Assembly: GCA_029263455.1 (NCBI GenBank)
Contig: JAJCXM010000023.1
Location: 57,997 to 121,996, forward strand
Reading direction: 5' to 3'
Length of the DNA stretch: 64,000 nt
Source of the DNA: Holophagae bacterium
Lineage (GTDB): Bacteria > Acidobacteriota > Holophagae > Acanthopleuribacterales > Acanthopleuribacteraceae
The notes under the pieces were generated by a model, which saw nothing but the letters and a program-made list of their open reading frames with translations, was not told the DNA's origin and made no database searches. This document shows positions 26,020 through 35,691 of this stretch, one piece after another. The stretch's first letter is position 1, and every line of letters begins with the position of its first letter. A program made the position numbers and the translations under genes.

Positions 26020-26405
26020 GAGCGTACCAGTCCCAAAACCGAAAATTCGTCTCGGTTGACGGTTCCGTCAAGACCCGCCATTTCCGTACACACCTCAATT
26101 ACTTGATTACGCTGCTCGACGGTGGTGAGATCGGCGGCCCATGTGGCAATGAACGCAGTAATTGATTCGGCACCTTGCTCGAGGGCGTCTTCGATCTGTA
26201 CTCTGGTTGAGGCCACAAACTGTGCCATTTCGGTTTCATCGCCAAAGGGAGATTGTTCAATTAGACGGTCTATTTGAGTGATCTCTTCTAAAGCCACTTC
26301 TTGATCGGAATGAACAATCAATAAGGCCAGTGCCAACGATGCTTTGGCCTGTGCGTCGTCAGGCTGGTGGTGCCACAATTTTTTGATCCATTGCTCGAAT
26401 AACAT
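26004..26405 (-). CDS. TerB-like (COG4103-type) small protein
   Basis: This 133-residue all-helical protein has the TerB pattern: ASLALALLIVHSDQEVALEE, then a second helical half ending EVCTEMAGLDGTVNRDE. Acidic D/E sites in both halves are where TerB proteins bind metal. The function of stand-alone TerB-like proteins is not established; some are linked to envelope stress. It is the last gene of the DUF1292-lspA-lgt-rluD operon, 9 nt after rluD. Confidence 0.7.
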   Translation of the reverse strand: MLFEQWIKKLWHHQPDDAQAKASLALALLIVHSDQEVALEEITQIDRLIEQSPFGDETEMAQFVASTRVQIEDALEQGAESITAFIATWAADLTTVEQRNQVIEVCTEMAGLDGTVNRDEFSVLGLVRSYLTR

Positions 26406-26414
26406 TGCGTTACC

Positions 26415-27374
26415 TCAAATTGATGTGTCGTCGTAGGGCCACTTTGTTAGTGCTGCCGCTACTTGTTCAAATTGACCGCTAGCAGGCAGTCGAAAATTCA
26501 TTTCTTCGCCATGGGTAGGGTGCGGAAACTTAAGAAGTCCTGCATGCAACATAGGGTAAATTGGCATGTCCTCGAATTTCTTACTGAGCGCCTGATGGCG
26601 GCGCCCGCCATACATCGCGTCTCCCACTACGGGATGCTGAATGGAAGCCATATGTACACGGATCTGGTGGGTGCGACCAGTAAGAATGTGAATATTGACG
26701 CGAGCTGCCTCTGTATAAGCTTCAACGGTTTTGTAGCGACTATGTGCGTATTTGCCATTTTCTGTGTCGGCAGTCATCCTTTTACGATCGGTTGGATGGC
26801 GCCCAATACGCGACTCCATTTCACCATGGTCTGGATTGGGAACACCCCAAACAAGTGCTTGGTATACCTTGGTGACGAGCCCTGACTGCCATGAACTGGT
26901 CAGGGCCGCGTGGGCTGCGTCCGTTTTTGCGACGACCATCAGTCCAGTGGTGCCACGGTCCAAACGGTGCACTAGGCCCGGTCTGATGGCTCCACCCACT
27001 TGACTCAATGCCGAAAAATGAAAAACCAGCGCATTAACAAGCGTGCCGTCTTTGATTCCTGAGCCCGGATGCACCACCATACCGGCCTCTTTGTTTAAGA
27101 CCAACACGGCGTCGTCTTCGTAGATGATGTCTAGTGCAATGTTTTGGGGAATGACGTCGATAGGAAGCTCAACTTCGGGTAAAGGGCAGCTAATTAACTG
27201 CCCGTCTGATACTGAATAGGATCCCTTGCGCGCGATGCCATCAACCTCGACGAGCCCTTTCTTACACAGCGCCTTTATTTTAGTTCGAGAGTATTCATCC
27301 AGTTCGTTTGTAAGGTATGCGTCGAGCCGTTCGGACCACTTTGTGCGCACTTTCAATTTGATGGGCTGGCTCAT
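26415..27374 (-). CDS. rluD: RluA-family (RluD-like) 23S rRNA pseudouridine synthase
   Basis: The 319 residues comprise an N-terminal S4 RNA-binding domain (RLDAYLTNELDEYSRTKIKA) and an RluA-type catalytic domain. The active-site motif HRLDRGTTGLMVVAK contains the catalytic Asp. GRTHQIRVHM and the VVGDAMYGG motif follow. RluD-type enzymes modify helix 69 of 23S rRNA; which paralogue this is cannot be proved from sequence alone. It overlaps lgt by 4 nt (ATGA). Confidence 0.88.
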   Translation of the reverse strand: MSQPIKLKVRTKWSERLDAYLTNELDEYSRTKIKALCKKGLVEVDGIARKGSYSVSDGQLISCPLPEVELPIDVIPQNIALDIIYEDDAVLVLNKEAGMVVHPGSGIKDGTLVNALVFHFSALSQVGGAIRPGLVHRLDRGTTGLMVVAKTDAAHAALTSSWQSGLVTKVYQALVWGVPNPDHGEMESRIGRHPTDRKRMTADTENGKYAHSRYKTVEAYTEAARVNIHILTGRTHQIRVHMASIQHPVVGDAMYGGRRHQALSKKFEDMPIYPMLHAGLLKFPHPTHGEEMNFRLPASGQFEQVAAALTKWPYDDTSI

Positions 27375-28123
27375 TTTTTCCTGCCTAGTCTGACATATAG
27401 AATGATTGCAATCACAAAAACGACGGAGGCAATAATCTGCGAGGTACTAATACCAGACCACAAACCACGAACCTCGTCTCCTCGCCAAATCTCCATCACA
27501 GCGCGAGTCAACGAATAAAGCATGAAAAATAGACAGGCGATTTGACCAGGAAACTTTCGTTTCCTTAAAGCCCATAACAAGATCGCGAAAAGCATCAGGC
27601 CGTTTAAGAACGCTAATGGTTGGGAAGGGAATAGACCGATGCCGGCAGGCGCATCGCAGTGCTCAGGAAAAACCAAGTGGAAAGGTCCGTTGTAGGCGAT
27701 ACCGTGACAACAACCGGCCGCTAGACAACCAAGCCTTCCGATTCCAATCGCCAAAGCTACGAAGGGTGCCATGATATCCAAGGTGTCCCAAACCGGCATT
27801 TTGTGGCGGCGCATATACCAGACGGACCCCAAAGCGCCCACGATCAAACCTCCGTAAAGGACACCGGCGGCACGTAAAGTCCCCAACAACTCTTTGGGAT
27901 TTGCTAAGTAATAGTCGAAGTCGACGATAATCAATAAAGCTTTTGCACCGACTAGACTGATCAATAAGGTAACCACCGCAAGGTCGACTAGTTTCTCGCC
28001 GTCACGACCAAGCCTGTTGCCTTCGCGCTTGAGTAGCCAACTCGAGAGGATGAATCCAACCACGAGAGATACGCCGTAGGTTGGCAGCTGAAATCCGCCA
28101 AGATCCCAAAGAATTCGATGCAA
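27371..28123 (-). CDS. lgt: Prolipoprotein diacylglyceryl transferase
   Basis: This 250-residue inner-membrane enzyme transfers diacylglycerol from phosphatidylglycerol to the lipobox cysteine, the first step of lipoprotein maturation. It has about seven TM segments, the family loop AGVLYGGLIVGALG and the signature GRLGCLAAGCCHG (the Cys-rich variant of the Lgt signature). Substrates in this window include the LptE-like protein. It sits 3 nt after lspA, and the two maturation enzymes are likely co-expressed. Confidence 0.92.
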   Translation of the reverse strand: MHRILWDLGGFQLPTYGVSLVVGFILSSWLLKREGNRLGRDGEKLVDLAVVTLLISLVGAKALLIIVDFDYYLANPKELLGTLRAAGVLYGGLIVGALGSVWYMRRHKMPVWDTLDIMAPFVALAIGIGRLGCLAAGCCHGIAYNGPFHLVFPEHCDAPAGIGLFPSQPLAFLNGLMLFAILLWALRKRKFPGQIACLFFMLYSLTRAVMEIWRGDEVRGLWSGISTSQIIASVVFVIAIILYVRLGRKK

Positions 28124-28126
28124 TCG

Positions 28127-28594
28127 TTACTCCTTTTTTGTCGTCCAATCGGGTTGCTTCAAGAGAATGGTAATCAATCCGATAAAAATGGCCCAGTCCG
28201 CTAAATTAGTGACTGGCAAAATGCGAATGTGCAGATAGTCCATGACCCAGCCTCTATAGCAGCGGTCCACCAAATTGGCTGCACCACCACCTGCGACGGC
28301 CGCAAGCCCCAAGTTTAGAGCAATTGTTGGTTTCTGCAAGCGATACCTGAAGCCGCAGACCAGCGCGAGCGCGATGGTGACAATGGTTATGGCGAGTGAA
28401 GGCGCCAGCGGAATCCATCCTAAGAATAGAGCGGAGTTGGTATACGAACCGAGCATGATCCAGCCGGGGACCAGATGGACGACGTCCCCATGCCACTGTA
28501 CGATACGCTGCTTGATGACAAATTCTGTACAAATAATGATAACAGACAGCAACAGAAAGCTGTGTGCCGACGACAGTTTTGCAGCGGTCTTCAC
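28127..28594 (-). CDS. lspA: Lipoprotein signal peptidase II
   Basis: The 155-residue, four-TM aspartyl protease cleaves signal peptides of lipid-modified prolipoproteins. Both catalytic-aspartate motifs are present: AANLVDRCYRGWVMDYL and TNLADWAIFIG. The length is normal for the family. The gene lies between a DUF1292 gene and lgt. Confidence 0.93.
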   Translation of the reverse strand: MKTAAKLSSAHSFLLLSVIIICTEFVIKQRIVQWHGDVVHLVPGWIMLGSYTNSALFLGWIPLAPSLAITIVTIALALVCGFRYRLQKPTIALNLGLAAVAGGGAANLVDRCYRGWVMDYLHIRILPVTNLADWAIFIGLITILLKQPDWTTKKE

Positions 28595-28621
28595 CTGCGG
28601 ACTCTAGACCCTATGAGCGGT

Positions 28622-28930
28622 CTAGTCCTCTTCGTCGAGGAAGTTGGTGAGGTAGTCTTGGATCGCTTCGACTTCGTCAGGTTCTGGTTCGACATAATCT
28701 TCCCCGTCAATTTTCAACAGGAACATTAGTTCGCCTTCTTCCACACGTTCTGCCCAGGCCTCTTCACCGGCCTCTTGAAGTTCCTCGACGTCAGTTAACG
28801 AGGCCAACAACACATAATCGTTATTGTTGACGGAAATGCGATCAAGTATGACAAAGTCTTCTGTCACCCCACCGTCATTCTCAAGCTCAATGACTTCTAG
28901 GGTGAAATCGTTTGATTCTTCCTCAGACAT
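28622..28930 (-). CDS. DUF1292 domain protein
   Basis: The 102-residue, very acidic soluble protein follows the DUF1292 pattern (FVILDRISVNNNDYVLL, then ELMFLLKIDGEDYVEPEPDE). The family is known from Firmicutes YrzB-like proteins of unknown function. The AGGTGA Shine-Dalgarno before ATG 28930 is good. It is the first gene of a five-gene run ending with the TerB-like gene, and is divergent from the tsaC-like gene. Confidence 0.8.
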   Translation of the reverse strand: MSEEESNDFTLEVIELENDGGVTEDFVILDRISVNNNDYVLLASLTDVEELQEAGEEAWAERVEEGELMFLLKIDGEDYVEPEPDEVEAIQDYLTNFLDEED

Positions 28931-29013
28931 AAATCACCTGCCTTTCTGGGCAACAAGTTACCATGGATTATGTGCGGTGTCCCGTTTAAGCTGCATATTA
29001 GGAGTGTGTTGTT

Positions 29014-29574
29014 ATGGATTGGGATCAGGCGGTGGATTGGCTTGAGCGTGGTTGTGCGCTTGCTTATCCCACCGATACGCTTTGGGGTTTGGGCTGTCGC
29101 GCGGATGATCCGGCTGCTGTTTCACGCTGTTTGGCAATAAAGGGACCCTCACGTCAGACAACATCATCCATGATCGTGCCCCTGGAGTGGCTCCATGAAA
29201 TCGTGGTAATGCCATCGGAGGCAGAGGTCGATCGATTCTTGCCTGGTCCCTATACACTTGTTCTGCCACTACGCCAGATGCGCTTCAAACATCTTGCAGA
29301 CCCAAAGTTGAGTACCATTGGCATTCGTGTACCTAATCACTTGAAGCTAATGGCTGCTGTTCACAAATTAGGCCAACCCTTGTTGACCACGTCACTCAAT
29401 CAACATGGCCGCGAACCGGCCCTTAATTATGAGCAAGCCAAAGCCCTGGCTGATGTGTGCGGTATAGGTATCGTCGATGAGGCGTTTGATGGCGAAGGCC
29501 CTTCAACGGTGATTCGCTGGCACCAGGATCGTTGGCATGTCCTTAGACAGGGTTTAGGACCTGCGCCAGATTAA
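29014..29574 (+). CDS. Sua5/YciO/YrdC-family threonylcarbamoyl-AMP synthase
   Basis: This 186-residue YrdC-fold protein would make threonylcarbamoyl-AMP for the t6A37 modification of ANN-decoding tRNAs. Family elements: ALAYPTDTLWGLGC near the start, AIKGPSR, FLPGPYTLVLP and STIGIRVPNH, ending with GPSTVIRW. The lysine/arginine loop after AIKG differs from typical TsaC, so a YciO-like role is possible. AGGAG lies about 9 nt before the ATG. Confidence 0.85.
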   Translation: MDWDQAVDWLERGCALAYPTDTLWGLGCRADDPAAVSRCLAIKGPSRQTTSSMIVPLEWLHEIVVMPSEAEVDRFLPGPYTLVLPLRQMRFKHLADPKLSTIGIRVPNHLKLMAAVHKLGQPLLTTSLNQHGREPALNYEQAKALADVCGIGIVDEAFDGEGPSTVIRWHQDRWHVLRQGLGPAPD

Positions 29575-29605
29575 GAAGGTTGGACAATCTGACGCCAGGT
29601 GTCCG

Positions 29606-30709
29606 TCAGAATTTGAAGTTCTTAATATTCACGCCATGTTGTTTGAGCTGTAATAGGCCGCCCGCTATCTGAGTGGTGATCAGCAGTTTCAGGTGGTCGC
29701 GATTAACCTTTTTGTAACCAAATGGCGGCAATATTTTGAATTTATCGCTGTCATAGCCCTTCAAGAAGTCTAACGCTAAGTCCATACGAATCGAATGACC
29801 TTTTTGAGAGTCGAAGGTGAGGCGTAAACCTCTCAGCACTCGATCAGCCGTGTAGTCCAATAACAATTCGCCCTGGCCGTCAAAACCGACTGAATTGTTC
29901 TGAATGGCAATTCGCTTGGGGAGGTGTTCGCGATCATAGTCAATCGTCATATTGGCAAAAATATTGTCGTCAACACTCGTGTAGAACAAAGCGGCAGGTA
30001 AGTAGTTATCTGCGTAGATCCATAACTCGTAGCCGCCGTCATACCAAAACGTCCACAGCTTTTGTATTGGGATAGGACCTTTTTTGGCTTGTTTGCCACG
30101 TGTGGGTTTAAAAATGCGAACGACATGGATTTCTCGTCCGTCATGAACGCCTGTACCCCCGTACACAAATCGGTATTTGCCACTTTCAAGAATCTGGGTC
30201 TTCATTTGAGAGATCTTCTTGAGCGCAAGACTTTGAAATGAAGTTAGATTGGCGTTCTCGTTGCGTGTACGAATGACCTTTCCAGCGTAGGATTTGAATT
30301 CGTGACTGACGGTTAGTTCCATCTTCTGATTGCGCGCCACGAAGGTGTCGCCCAGCCCGCCCTCAACCTGGTATCGATAGTGGCCATTTGGAGCTGTTAC
30401 GCCATCGATATTGAGAGAAAAATCTACTTTGTCGGGACTATTCAAGCGGGCGTCCACGGCCTTAAGCGGCAGTTCAACGTCCAAATTCCCGCGAACTTCA
30501 AGGGTCGCGCTATCGGCATAGCCTGATCCGATCAATTGGCTGCCAATTTCGTCGAAACAGCGACTGATCAGTTCCAGTGCGTTGTATTCAGGGCGCATGT
30601 TGACATCGTGTGCAAGTGGTCCGTTATGGTGAGCGCGACCCCTCAGTGTGTCCTGTGCTTGGCCTATGGCGAATGAGCAGCCCCATAGAGCCAGCAAAAG
30701 TCGTGTCAT
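29606..30709 (-). CDS. Secreted protein of unknown function, coupled to polA
   Basis: This 367-residue protein has a signal peptide (RLLLALWGCSFAIGQA). The rest is predominantly beta-stranded, reminiscent of DUF3108-type or LolA-like periplasmic folds (KLWTFWYDGGYELWIYAD), but no family is confidently recognised. Its ATG overlaps the polA stop by 4 nt, so it is translated from the polA message, an unexpected partnership. The C-terminal 50 residues are lysine-rich and helical. Confidence 0.7.
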   Translation of the reverse strand: MTRLLLALWGCSFAIGQAQDTLRGRAHHNGPLAHDVNMRPEYNALELISRCFDEIGSQLIGSGYADSATLEVRGNLDVELPLKAVDARLNSPDKVDFSLNIDGVTAPNGHYRYQVEGGLGDTFVARNQKMELTVSHEFKSYAGKVIRTRNENANLTSFQSLALKKISQMKTQILESGKYRFVYGGTGVHDGREIHVVRIFKPTRGKQAKKGPIPIQKLWTFWYDGGYELWIYADNYLPAALFYTSVDDNIFANMTIDYDREHLPKRIAIQNNSVGFDGQGELLLDYTADRVLRGLRLTFDSQKGHSIRMDLALDFLKGYDSDKFKILPPFGYKKVNRDHLKLLITTQIAGGLLQLKQHGVNIKNFKF

Positions 30710-33366
30710 GTTTTAGCCTCTTTCCAGTTCTTGCCGACGCCCAGCTCTACCGTTAATGGGACACGGAACTCACCTGCGCCTTCCATAGCTATACGTAACG
30801 ACCGACGTGTTTCATCTAGTTGATCTTCAGGACATTCAATTACCAACTCATCATGGACTTGCAGAATCAGGTGCGCCTGTAATTTTTTGTCGCTGGCCAT
30901 ACGGTCAAAACGGATCATAGCCAACTTGATCACTTCAGCTGCGCTGCCCTGTATGAGCGTGTTGACGGCAAGTCGCTCGCCTTGTCGTTGCAGATTCTTG
31001 TTGCGGGAATTGATTTCAGGCAAGGCGCGTCTGCGGCCAAACAGGGTTCGCACTTCACCAGCTGCGCGTGCTTCGGCAATGACACGTTCTGTGAATTCGG
31101 GTACACGAGGCATCTTTGAAAAATAGGTTTCAATATAGTCACGCGCTTCTTTACGACTAATGCCGAGTTCTTGAGCGAGGCGAAATTCGCCCATGCCGTA
31201 AATCAAGCCGAAGTTGATGCTCTTGGCGGCGCGACGTAGATCGTCGGTGATTTCGGACTGTGGTAAGCCCATGACTTCTGATGCAGTGCGCCTGTGGATA
31301 TCCTCACCTTTTGTGAATCCGTCTAGTAAGGTAGGGTCCTCGGAAAAGTGGGCGAGCAATCGGAGTTCGATTTGTGAATAGTCAGCCGCAAGCAGCATCC
31401 AGCCCGGTTCAGTAGTGAAGGCGGCTCTAATTTCCCGTCCTACTTCTGTGCGGATAGGGATGTTTTGTAAGTTGGGATCGTTGGATGATAATCGACCAGT
31501 TGCGGTTACGAACTGGTTAAAGGCGCTATGGACCCTTCCACTTATCGGATTAATCATTTCGGGTAACTTATCAACGTAAGTACCGGTAAGTTTGGTCAGG
31601 GTTCGGTATTCGAGTAGTTTTACAGGTAGTTCATGTCCTAAGGCGGCCAGTTTCTCAAGGGTCTGTTCCGACGTGCTGTAAGACTTTGTCTTCGTTGTTT
31701 TTCCCATGACTGGCAAACCCAGTTTCTCGAACATTATCCGACCTAATTGCTTGGTGCTCTTGATATTGAATTTCTCGCCAGCTAAATCGAAGATTTCGAT
31801 TTGCAAGGTCATGGTCTGGCGAGCGAGCTTCTTGGACATTTCCGCTAGGAAAGCTCGATCGACGCGAATTCCGCGCAGTTCCATCTTTGAAAGAACCGGA
31901 ATAAGCGGTCTCTCCAGCTCGGTGTAGACACGCGCCAGACCTAGCTCTTCGATTTCGGGTTCTAGGATTTGCTTAATCTTCAAACAGATATCGGCGTCCT
32001 CTGCCGCGTATTGCGTGGCCTTGTCGATGGGTGCTTGGGCAAAACTTGTCTGCTCAGTGCCGCTGCCACAAACTTCTTCAAAACTGATGGTTTTGTAGCC
32101 AAGCCGCATTTCGGCCACATCGTCCAGTCCATGTTTGGTGCCGGTCGGGTTAATAAGGTAAGACATGGCCATAGTGTCATCGATGACACCCTCAAACTCC
32201 CAACCCAATTGGGTTAACACGCTGAAGTCGTATTTTGCGTTGTGAGCGACTTTTGTTAGCGCGGGGTCCGCCATGAGTTGTTTCAGCAATGGAATAGCCT
32301 GTGCTGACCATTTCGGGTCTTGACCATCGTGAGCTAATGGCACATAAACAGCGTCATCCTCAGAAACGGCCATGGCGATGCCAACCAGTTCGGCTACAAT
32401 AACATCCAATGAAGTGGTCTCAATATCGAAAACGAATGAGCCACTTTTTTTCACTTTTTTCACCCAAGCTTGCAAGGTTTGCAAGTCGGTGATTGCTTGA
32501 AAGTCACCGGTCGACGTGGCCAAGTCACGAGTGTCTTCCTCTAACAAACTCTGAAAACGCAGCTTGGTGAATAGATTCATCAGCGCATTTTGGTTTGGCT
32601 TGCCCAATTTCATTTCTTCGAGATCGAACGGAATATCAAGGTCCGTTTTTATAGTTACTAACGTCCTTATATCGGGAATTTTGTCTCGCACCGCCTCAAA
32701 TCCTTCGCGATATGACTTGCGTGTTATTTCTTCGAGATGGGTATAGATATTTTCAAGTGAGCCGTACTTTGCCAGTAATGTCTTTGCACCTTTCTCGCCG
32801 ACGCCAGGAACGCCCGGTACATTGTCACTGCTGTCACCCCAAATGGTGAGTAGATCGATTATTTGGTGTGGCTCGCAGCCAAAAAAATCTTGAATCTTGT
32901 CTTCGCCCATGTAGTGAACGCCTTTTGAGGCGTCAAACATCACCACATCTTGTCCCCTGACCAACTGTAAGAGGTCTTTGTCGGCCGAAACAATCACTAT
33001 TTGCAGATCATCGCTGGCAGCCTTGGTGGCTAGTGTGCCGATAATATCGTCGGCTTCATAGCCTGATTGTTGAATCATGGGGATACCGTAGGCTTTGATG
33101 ATTTCCTTGATAAACGGTACCTGAGCATTGAGGTCCTCAGGAGGGGCATCGCGATTTGCTTTGTAGTTCGGATCTATTTCCTTGCGAAAAGTAGGGCCTG
33201 GTGAATCGAAAGCAACGGCGATGTATTCCGGATTTTCGCTGTCTATGAGTTTCTTAAGCGATGTTGTGAAGCCAAATACGGCTCCATTGTCCATATTTCG
33301 TAAAGCGTAGTAAGACCGGAATATCTGAGCGAAGGCATCAATAATGAAAAGGCGTTTCTTGGCCAA
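30706..33366 (-). CDS. polA: DNA polymerase I
   Basis: The 886 residues have three domains. An N-terminal 5'-nuclease (about 1-290; YEADDIIGTLA, WGDSSDNVPGVPGVGEKGA) is followed by a 3'-5' exonuclease (about 290-470). That domain keeps the catalytic D-x-E (FDIETTSLD) and YAAEDADI, so proofreading is probably active. The family A polymerase domain contains motif A (ADYSQIELRLLAHFSED), motif B (RRAAKSINFGLIYGMG) and motif C (QVHDELVIE). It functions in Okazaki-fragment processing and repair. Confidence 0.98.
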   Translation of the reverse strand: MAKKRLFIIDAFAQIFRSYYALRNMDNGAVFGFTTSLKKLIDSENPEYIAVAFDSPGPTFRKEIDPNYKANRDAPPEDLNAQVPFIKEIIKAYGIPMIQQSGYEADDIIGTLATKAASDDLQIVIVSADKDLLQLVRGQDVVMFDASKGVHYMGEDKIQDFFGCEPHQIIDLLTIWGDSSDNVPGVPGVGEKGAKTLLAKYGSLENIYTHLEEITRKSYREGFEAVRDKIPDIRTLVTIKTDLDIPFDLEEMKLGKPNQNALMNLFTKLRFQSLLEEDTRDLATSTGDFQAITDLQTLQAWVKKVKKSGSFVFDIETTSLDVIVAELVGIAMAVSEDDAVYVPLAHDGQDPKWSAQAIPLLKQLMADPALTKVAHNAKYDFSVLTQLGWEFEGVIDDTMAMSYLINPTGTKHGLDDVAEMRLGYKTISFEEVCGSGTEQTSFAQAPIDKATQYAAEDADICLKIKQILEPEIEELGLARVYTELERPLIPVLSKMELRGIRVDRAFLAEMSKKLARQTMTLQIEIFDLAGEKFNIKSTKQLGRIMFEKLGLPVMGKTTKTKSYSTSEQTLEKLAALGHELPVKLLEYRTLTKLTGTYVDKLPEMINPISGRVHSAFNQFVTATGRLSSNDPNLQNIPIRTEVGREIRAAFTTEPGWMLLAADYSQIELRLLAHFSEDPTLLDGFTKGEDIHRRTASEVMGLPQSEITDDLRRAAKSINFGLIYGMGEFRLAQELGISRKEARDYIETYFSKMPRVPEFTERVIAEARAAGEVRTLFGRRRALPEINSRNKNLQRQGERLAVNTLIQGSAAEVIKLAMIRFDRMASDKKLQAHLILQVHDELVIECPEDQLDETRRSLRIAMEGAGEFRVPLTVELGVGKNWKEAKT

Positions 33367-33371
33367 GCGAA

Positions 33372-33410
33372 CCCCCGAGGTTTAGTGCACCTCATCCTAA
33401 ACCATGGGGG
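33372..33410 (-). promoter_or_regulatory. Long interrupted hairpin upstream of polA
   Basis: CCCCC (33372-33376) pairs with GGGGG (33406-33410), and GGTTTAG (33379-33385) with CTAAACC (33397-33403). They are separated by a symmetrical 2-nt internal loop and capped by an 11-nt loop. It lies in the 67-nt gap between the upstream secreted-protein gene and polA, both on the minus strand. No T-run follows, so it may be a processing or leader structure rather than a classical terminator. Confidence 0.5.
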
Positions 33411-33433
33411 TCGTACTTGGCAAAAGCCTAGGG

Positions 33434-35680
33434 TTACTGTTTCTTCTGCACGTCGCTTCCAACCAGAATGGCCGAGGAGCTTTGCAGCGATCCGCGCAGC
33501 CCTAAGACTGAAATCTTCGCCTTAGCGTCATTAGCCTCTACGGTGTAGTAGCAATCGTCGCAGAAACTGAAGAGGTCGGACACCACCACCAGTTTCTTTT
33601 CGCCCGGCGCAACAGTGCCTGCAGCTACGCGCGCGACTTCGCTGTCACCAGATTGGCGTCGCTGCACAATATCGACGGTCGCTGAATTGGAACTACCTAA
33701 GTTAAGAATGGCAGCGCCATCCCAGAAGTTGGTACTTTTTCTTGATTCCATGGTGAACAAACCACCAAGCGTCGTCCCTAAGTCGAAGTCAGATTCAGGT
33801 AGCGTGGCGGACAGGGCGTCCAAGTCATCTACCTGCTGATAGGTCACCGAAACTTTGAGGTTGTGCAGATTGCCCTGTTCCATCATGCCGATATGAGAGA
33901 TTTGATCGATCATGGCAGTAGAGAATAGGCCGCTTTGGTTTTGTTCGTCGGAGTAGATGGGTATCAATGCGCGCATACCAATAACCTGTACAGGTCGTGC
34001 GGTGCCGGTTAAGTAGCTGCCCTGTTGGTCAAAGCCGGCCACCCAAAGAGTCGCTGGCAAGGTTGGGAATCTATTCTGAAAGGTGAGCCACCCCTGAAAT
34101 CCGCCAGCCTTTTTAGGTACATGTAGAACCCACCGTTTTATTGCTGAGAAGTCGGTGGGAATGACACTTGGTCCGGCGTCCCGTGGAGGTCCAACAATGA
34201 TGGATCCTCCAGATGTTTGATGATTGGTTTTTCCGGTGTCAGGGGTTTGTCGCAGTACGTGAACCTCGTATGGTTCGAGTGGAATCCCGCGAGGGATGAC
34301 GTACACGATCGGGTAAGCATTGGGCTTCAACTCAACTTCGAAGGTGACTTCACAGTTTTGAACCAATCGCACTAGGTAACTCAATCGGATATCCTGGGCC
34401 TTGGCCCAACCGTCAGAATTGGGATCAGGTAAGAGCAAATGAATTCGTAGATCTTCCTCAACCCAAATATTGGCCTCAGAGACGAAGCTGGGTGGCGTCA
34501 AGAAACCATTTGATTCAGTCACGTCCAGGGTTGAAACCATGGACGTCAGTGGATCGGTGTAGGAGCCGTCGAAACAGAGGTTCCGCAGTTCTACATCGAA
34601 TTGGCTATTGCTAGGCACAATGGCAATCGCTTTGGCGGTTTCGTCGGCCTCGAAGGAGACTTCACTTGAGAAGCCGCCACTTGTAAATCTAGCTGTTCCG
34701 CCAAAAGGACCAAACTGGGAGTGGACCTTGAAGCTATTGGCCGTTATTTCGCTGAAACTGACGGTTTCTGGAGGAATACAGACCTCTGCTGGTGTTCGAA
34801 CCAACACGCACAGTTCAGTGCTGTACTCCGTGCGAAACTCATCACATGCATTGAATAGGCAAATAACGTACTGGGTATCAGGTTCGAGTGTAAGTTGGTC
34901 CATGGTGTTAAAACTTGCGCGACCCGAACCGACCAAGAATTCCTCTGTCGAGCCGTCTGAAAGAAATAGCCACGCTCTCCCCCCAGAGGTCCCAGTCGAG
35001 AAGGTCCCCGTAAATCCGAATGGGGTGATATTTGAGGCGACAAAACCCGATGGAGGTCCACATTCGGCTAGTGTTGTCGCGGTTTGGCAGTTTGGTGTGC
35101 TGTAGAAACTGCCACACTGATTGAAGAAACAGGCAGTATATGAAGTACTGTCTTCAAGTCCGCCAAAAGTCACAAATTGCGTGCCCGGGCTCAACATTTT
35201 CGTCGCTTCTAGAGTTGAGCCCCTGCGCAGTTCTGTCTTACCGCCGTCTGGACCAATATTCACCTGATAACGCAGAGAATTGGTTGTGGTGGTGTTGATC
35301 TGCAAACCAGAGGGCGGGGAGCATCCTGGCGGTTGCGTCTGAAATTGGAAAAAGTATGAAAGGCTTGAGACCGGCGAAGTACACAGGCCATCTGAAGACA
35401 CGTTTTCGCAAATGTTTTCCACGAATACGTCATACAGAGTGTCCGGTTGAAGGTTTAGAAAAGTGATCTCGAAATAATCGGGATTGGGATATTGAGTTTC
35501 TAGTGACGTCGTTGAGCCGGCAAAGAAGAGCCTGACCTCGCCACCGCATTCCTCGTAAATCATGCCAAATGTAAAGGAGGACGATGTGACATCAACCACC
35601 TGGTGGCCTGTCGGCATTGGGCACTGAGCAAAGCTGGACGTGGTGTAAAAAAGAAAAGCTGCTACAGAAATAGTTCGCAT
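33434..35680 (-). CDS. Secreted protein with four fibronectin-III-like repeats and a C-terminal domain shared with its neighbour
   Basis: The 748 residues have a signal peptide (ISVAAFLFYTTSSFA). Four cysteine-containing repeats of about 90-100 residues follow, each opening with a C-x-x-P or C-x-PP motif and containing L-x-PDTxY near its end (fibronectin-III-like). The last 360 residues are a domain clearly homologous to most of the adjacent protein 35692-36885, with shared phrases FVSEANIW, DPNSDGW, NRFPTLPATLWVAGFD, ESRKSTNFWDGAA and VAPGEKKL. ATG 35680 follows GAGGGGG. A surface or extracellular role is likely; no enzymatic motif is visible. Confidence 0.8.
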   Translation of the reverse strand: MRTISVAAFLFYTTSSFAQCPMPTGHQVVDVTSSSFTFGMIYEECGGEVRLFFAGSTTSLETQYPNPDYFEITFLNLQPDTLYDVFVENICENVSSDGLCTSPVSSLSYFFQFQTQPPGCSPPSGLQINTTTTNSLRYQVNIGPDGGKTELRRGSTLEATKMLSPGTQFVTFGGLEDSTSYTACFFNQCGSFYSTPNCQTATTLAECGPPSGFVASNITPFGFTGTFSTGTSGGRAWLFLSDGSTEEFLVGSGRASFNTMDQLTLEPDTQYVICLFNACDEFRTEYSTELCVLVRTPAEVCIPPETVSFSEITANSFKVHSQFGPFGGTARFTSGGFSSEVSFEADETAKAIAIVPSNSQFDVELRNLCFDGSYTDPLTSMVSTLDVTESNGFLTPPSFVSEANIWVEEDLRIHLLLPDPNSDGWAKAQDIRLSYLVRLVQNCEVTFEVELKPNAYPIVYVIPRGIPLEPYEVHVLRQTPDTGKTNHQTSGGSIIVGPPRDAGPSVIPTDFSAIKRWVLHVPKKAGGFQGWLTFQNRFPTLPATLWVAGFDQQGSYLTGTARPVQVIGMRALIPIYSDEQNQSGLFSTAMIDQISHIGMMEQGNLHNLKVSVTYQQVDDLDALSATLPESDFDLGTTLGGLFTMESRKSTNFWDGAAILNLGSSNSATVDIVQRRQSGDSEVARVAAGTVAPGEKKLVVVSDLFSFCDDCYYTVEANDAKAKISVLGLRGSLQSSSAILVGSDVQKKQ

Positions 35681-35691
35681 CGTTAGCCCCC

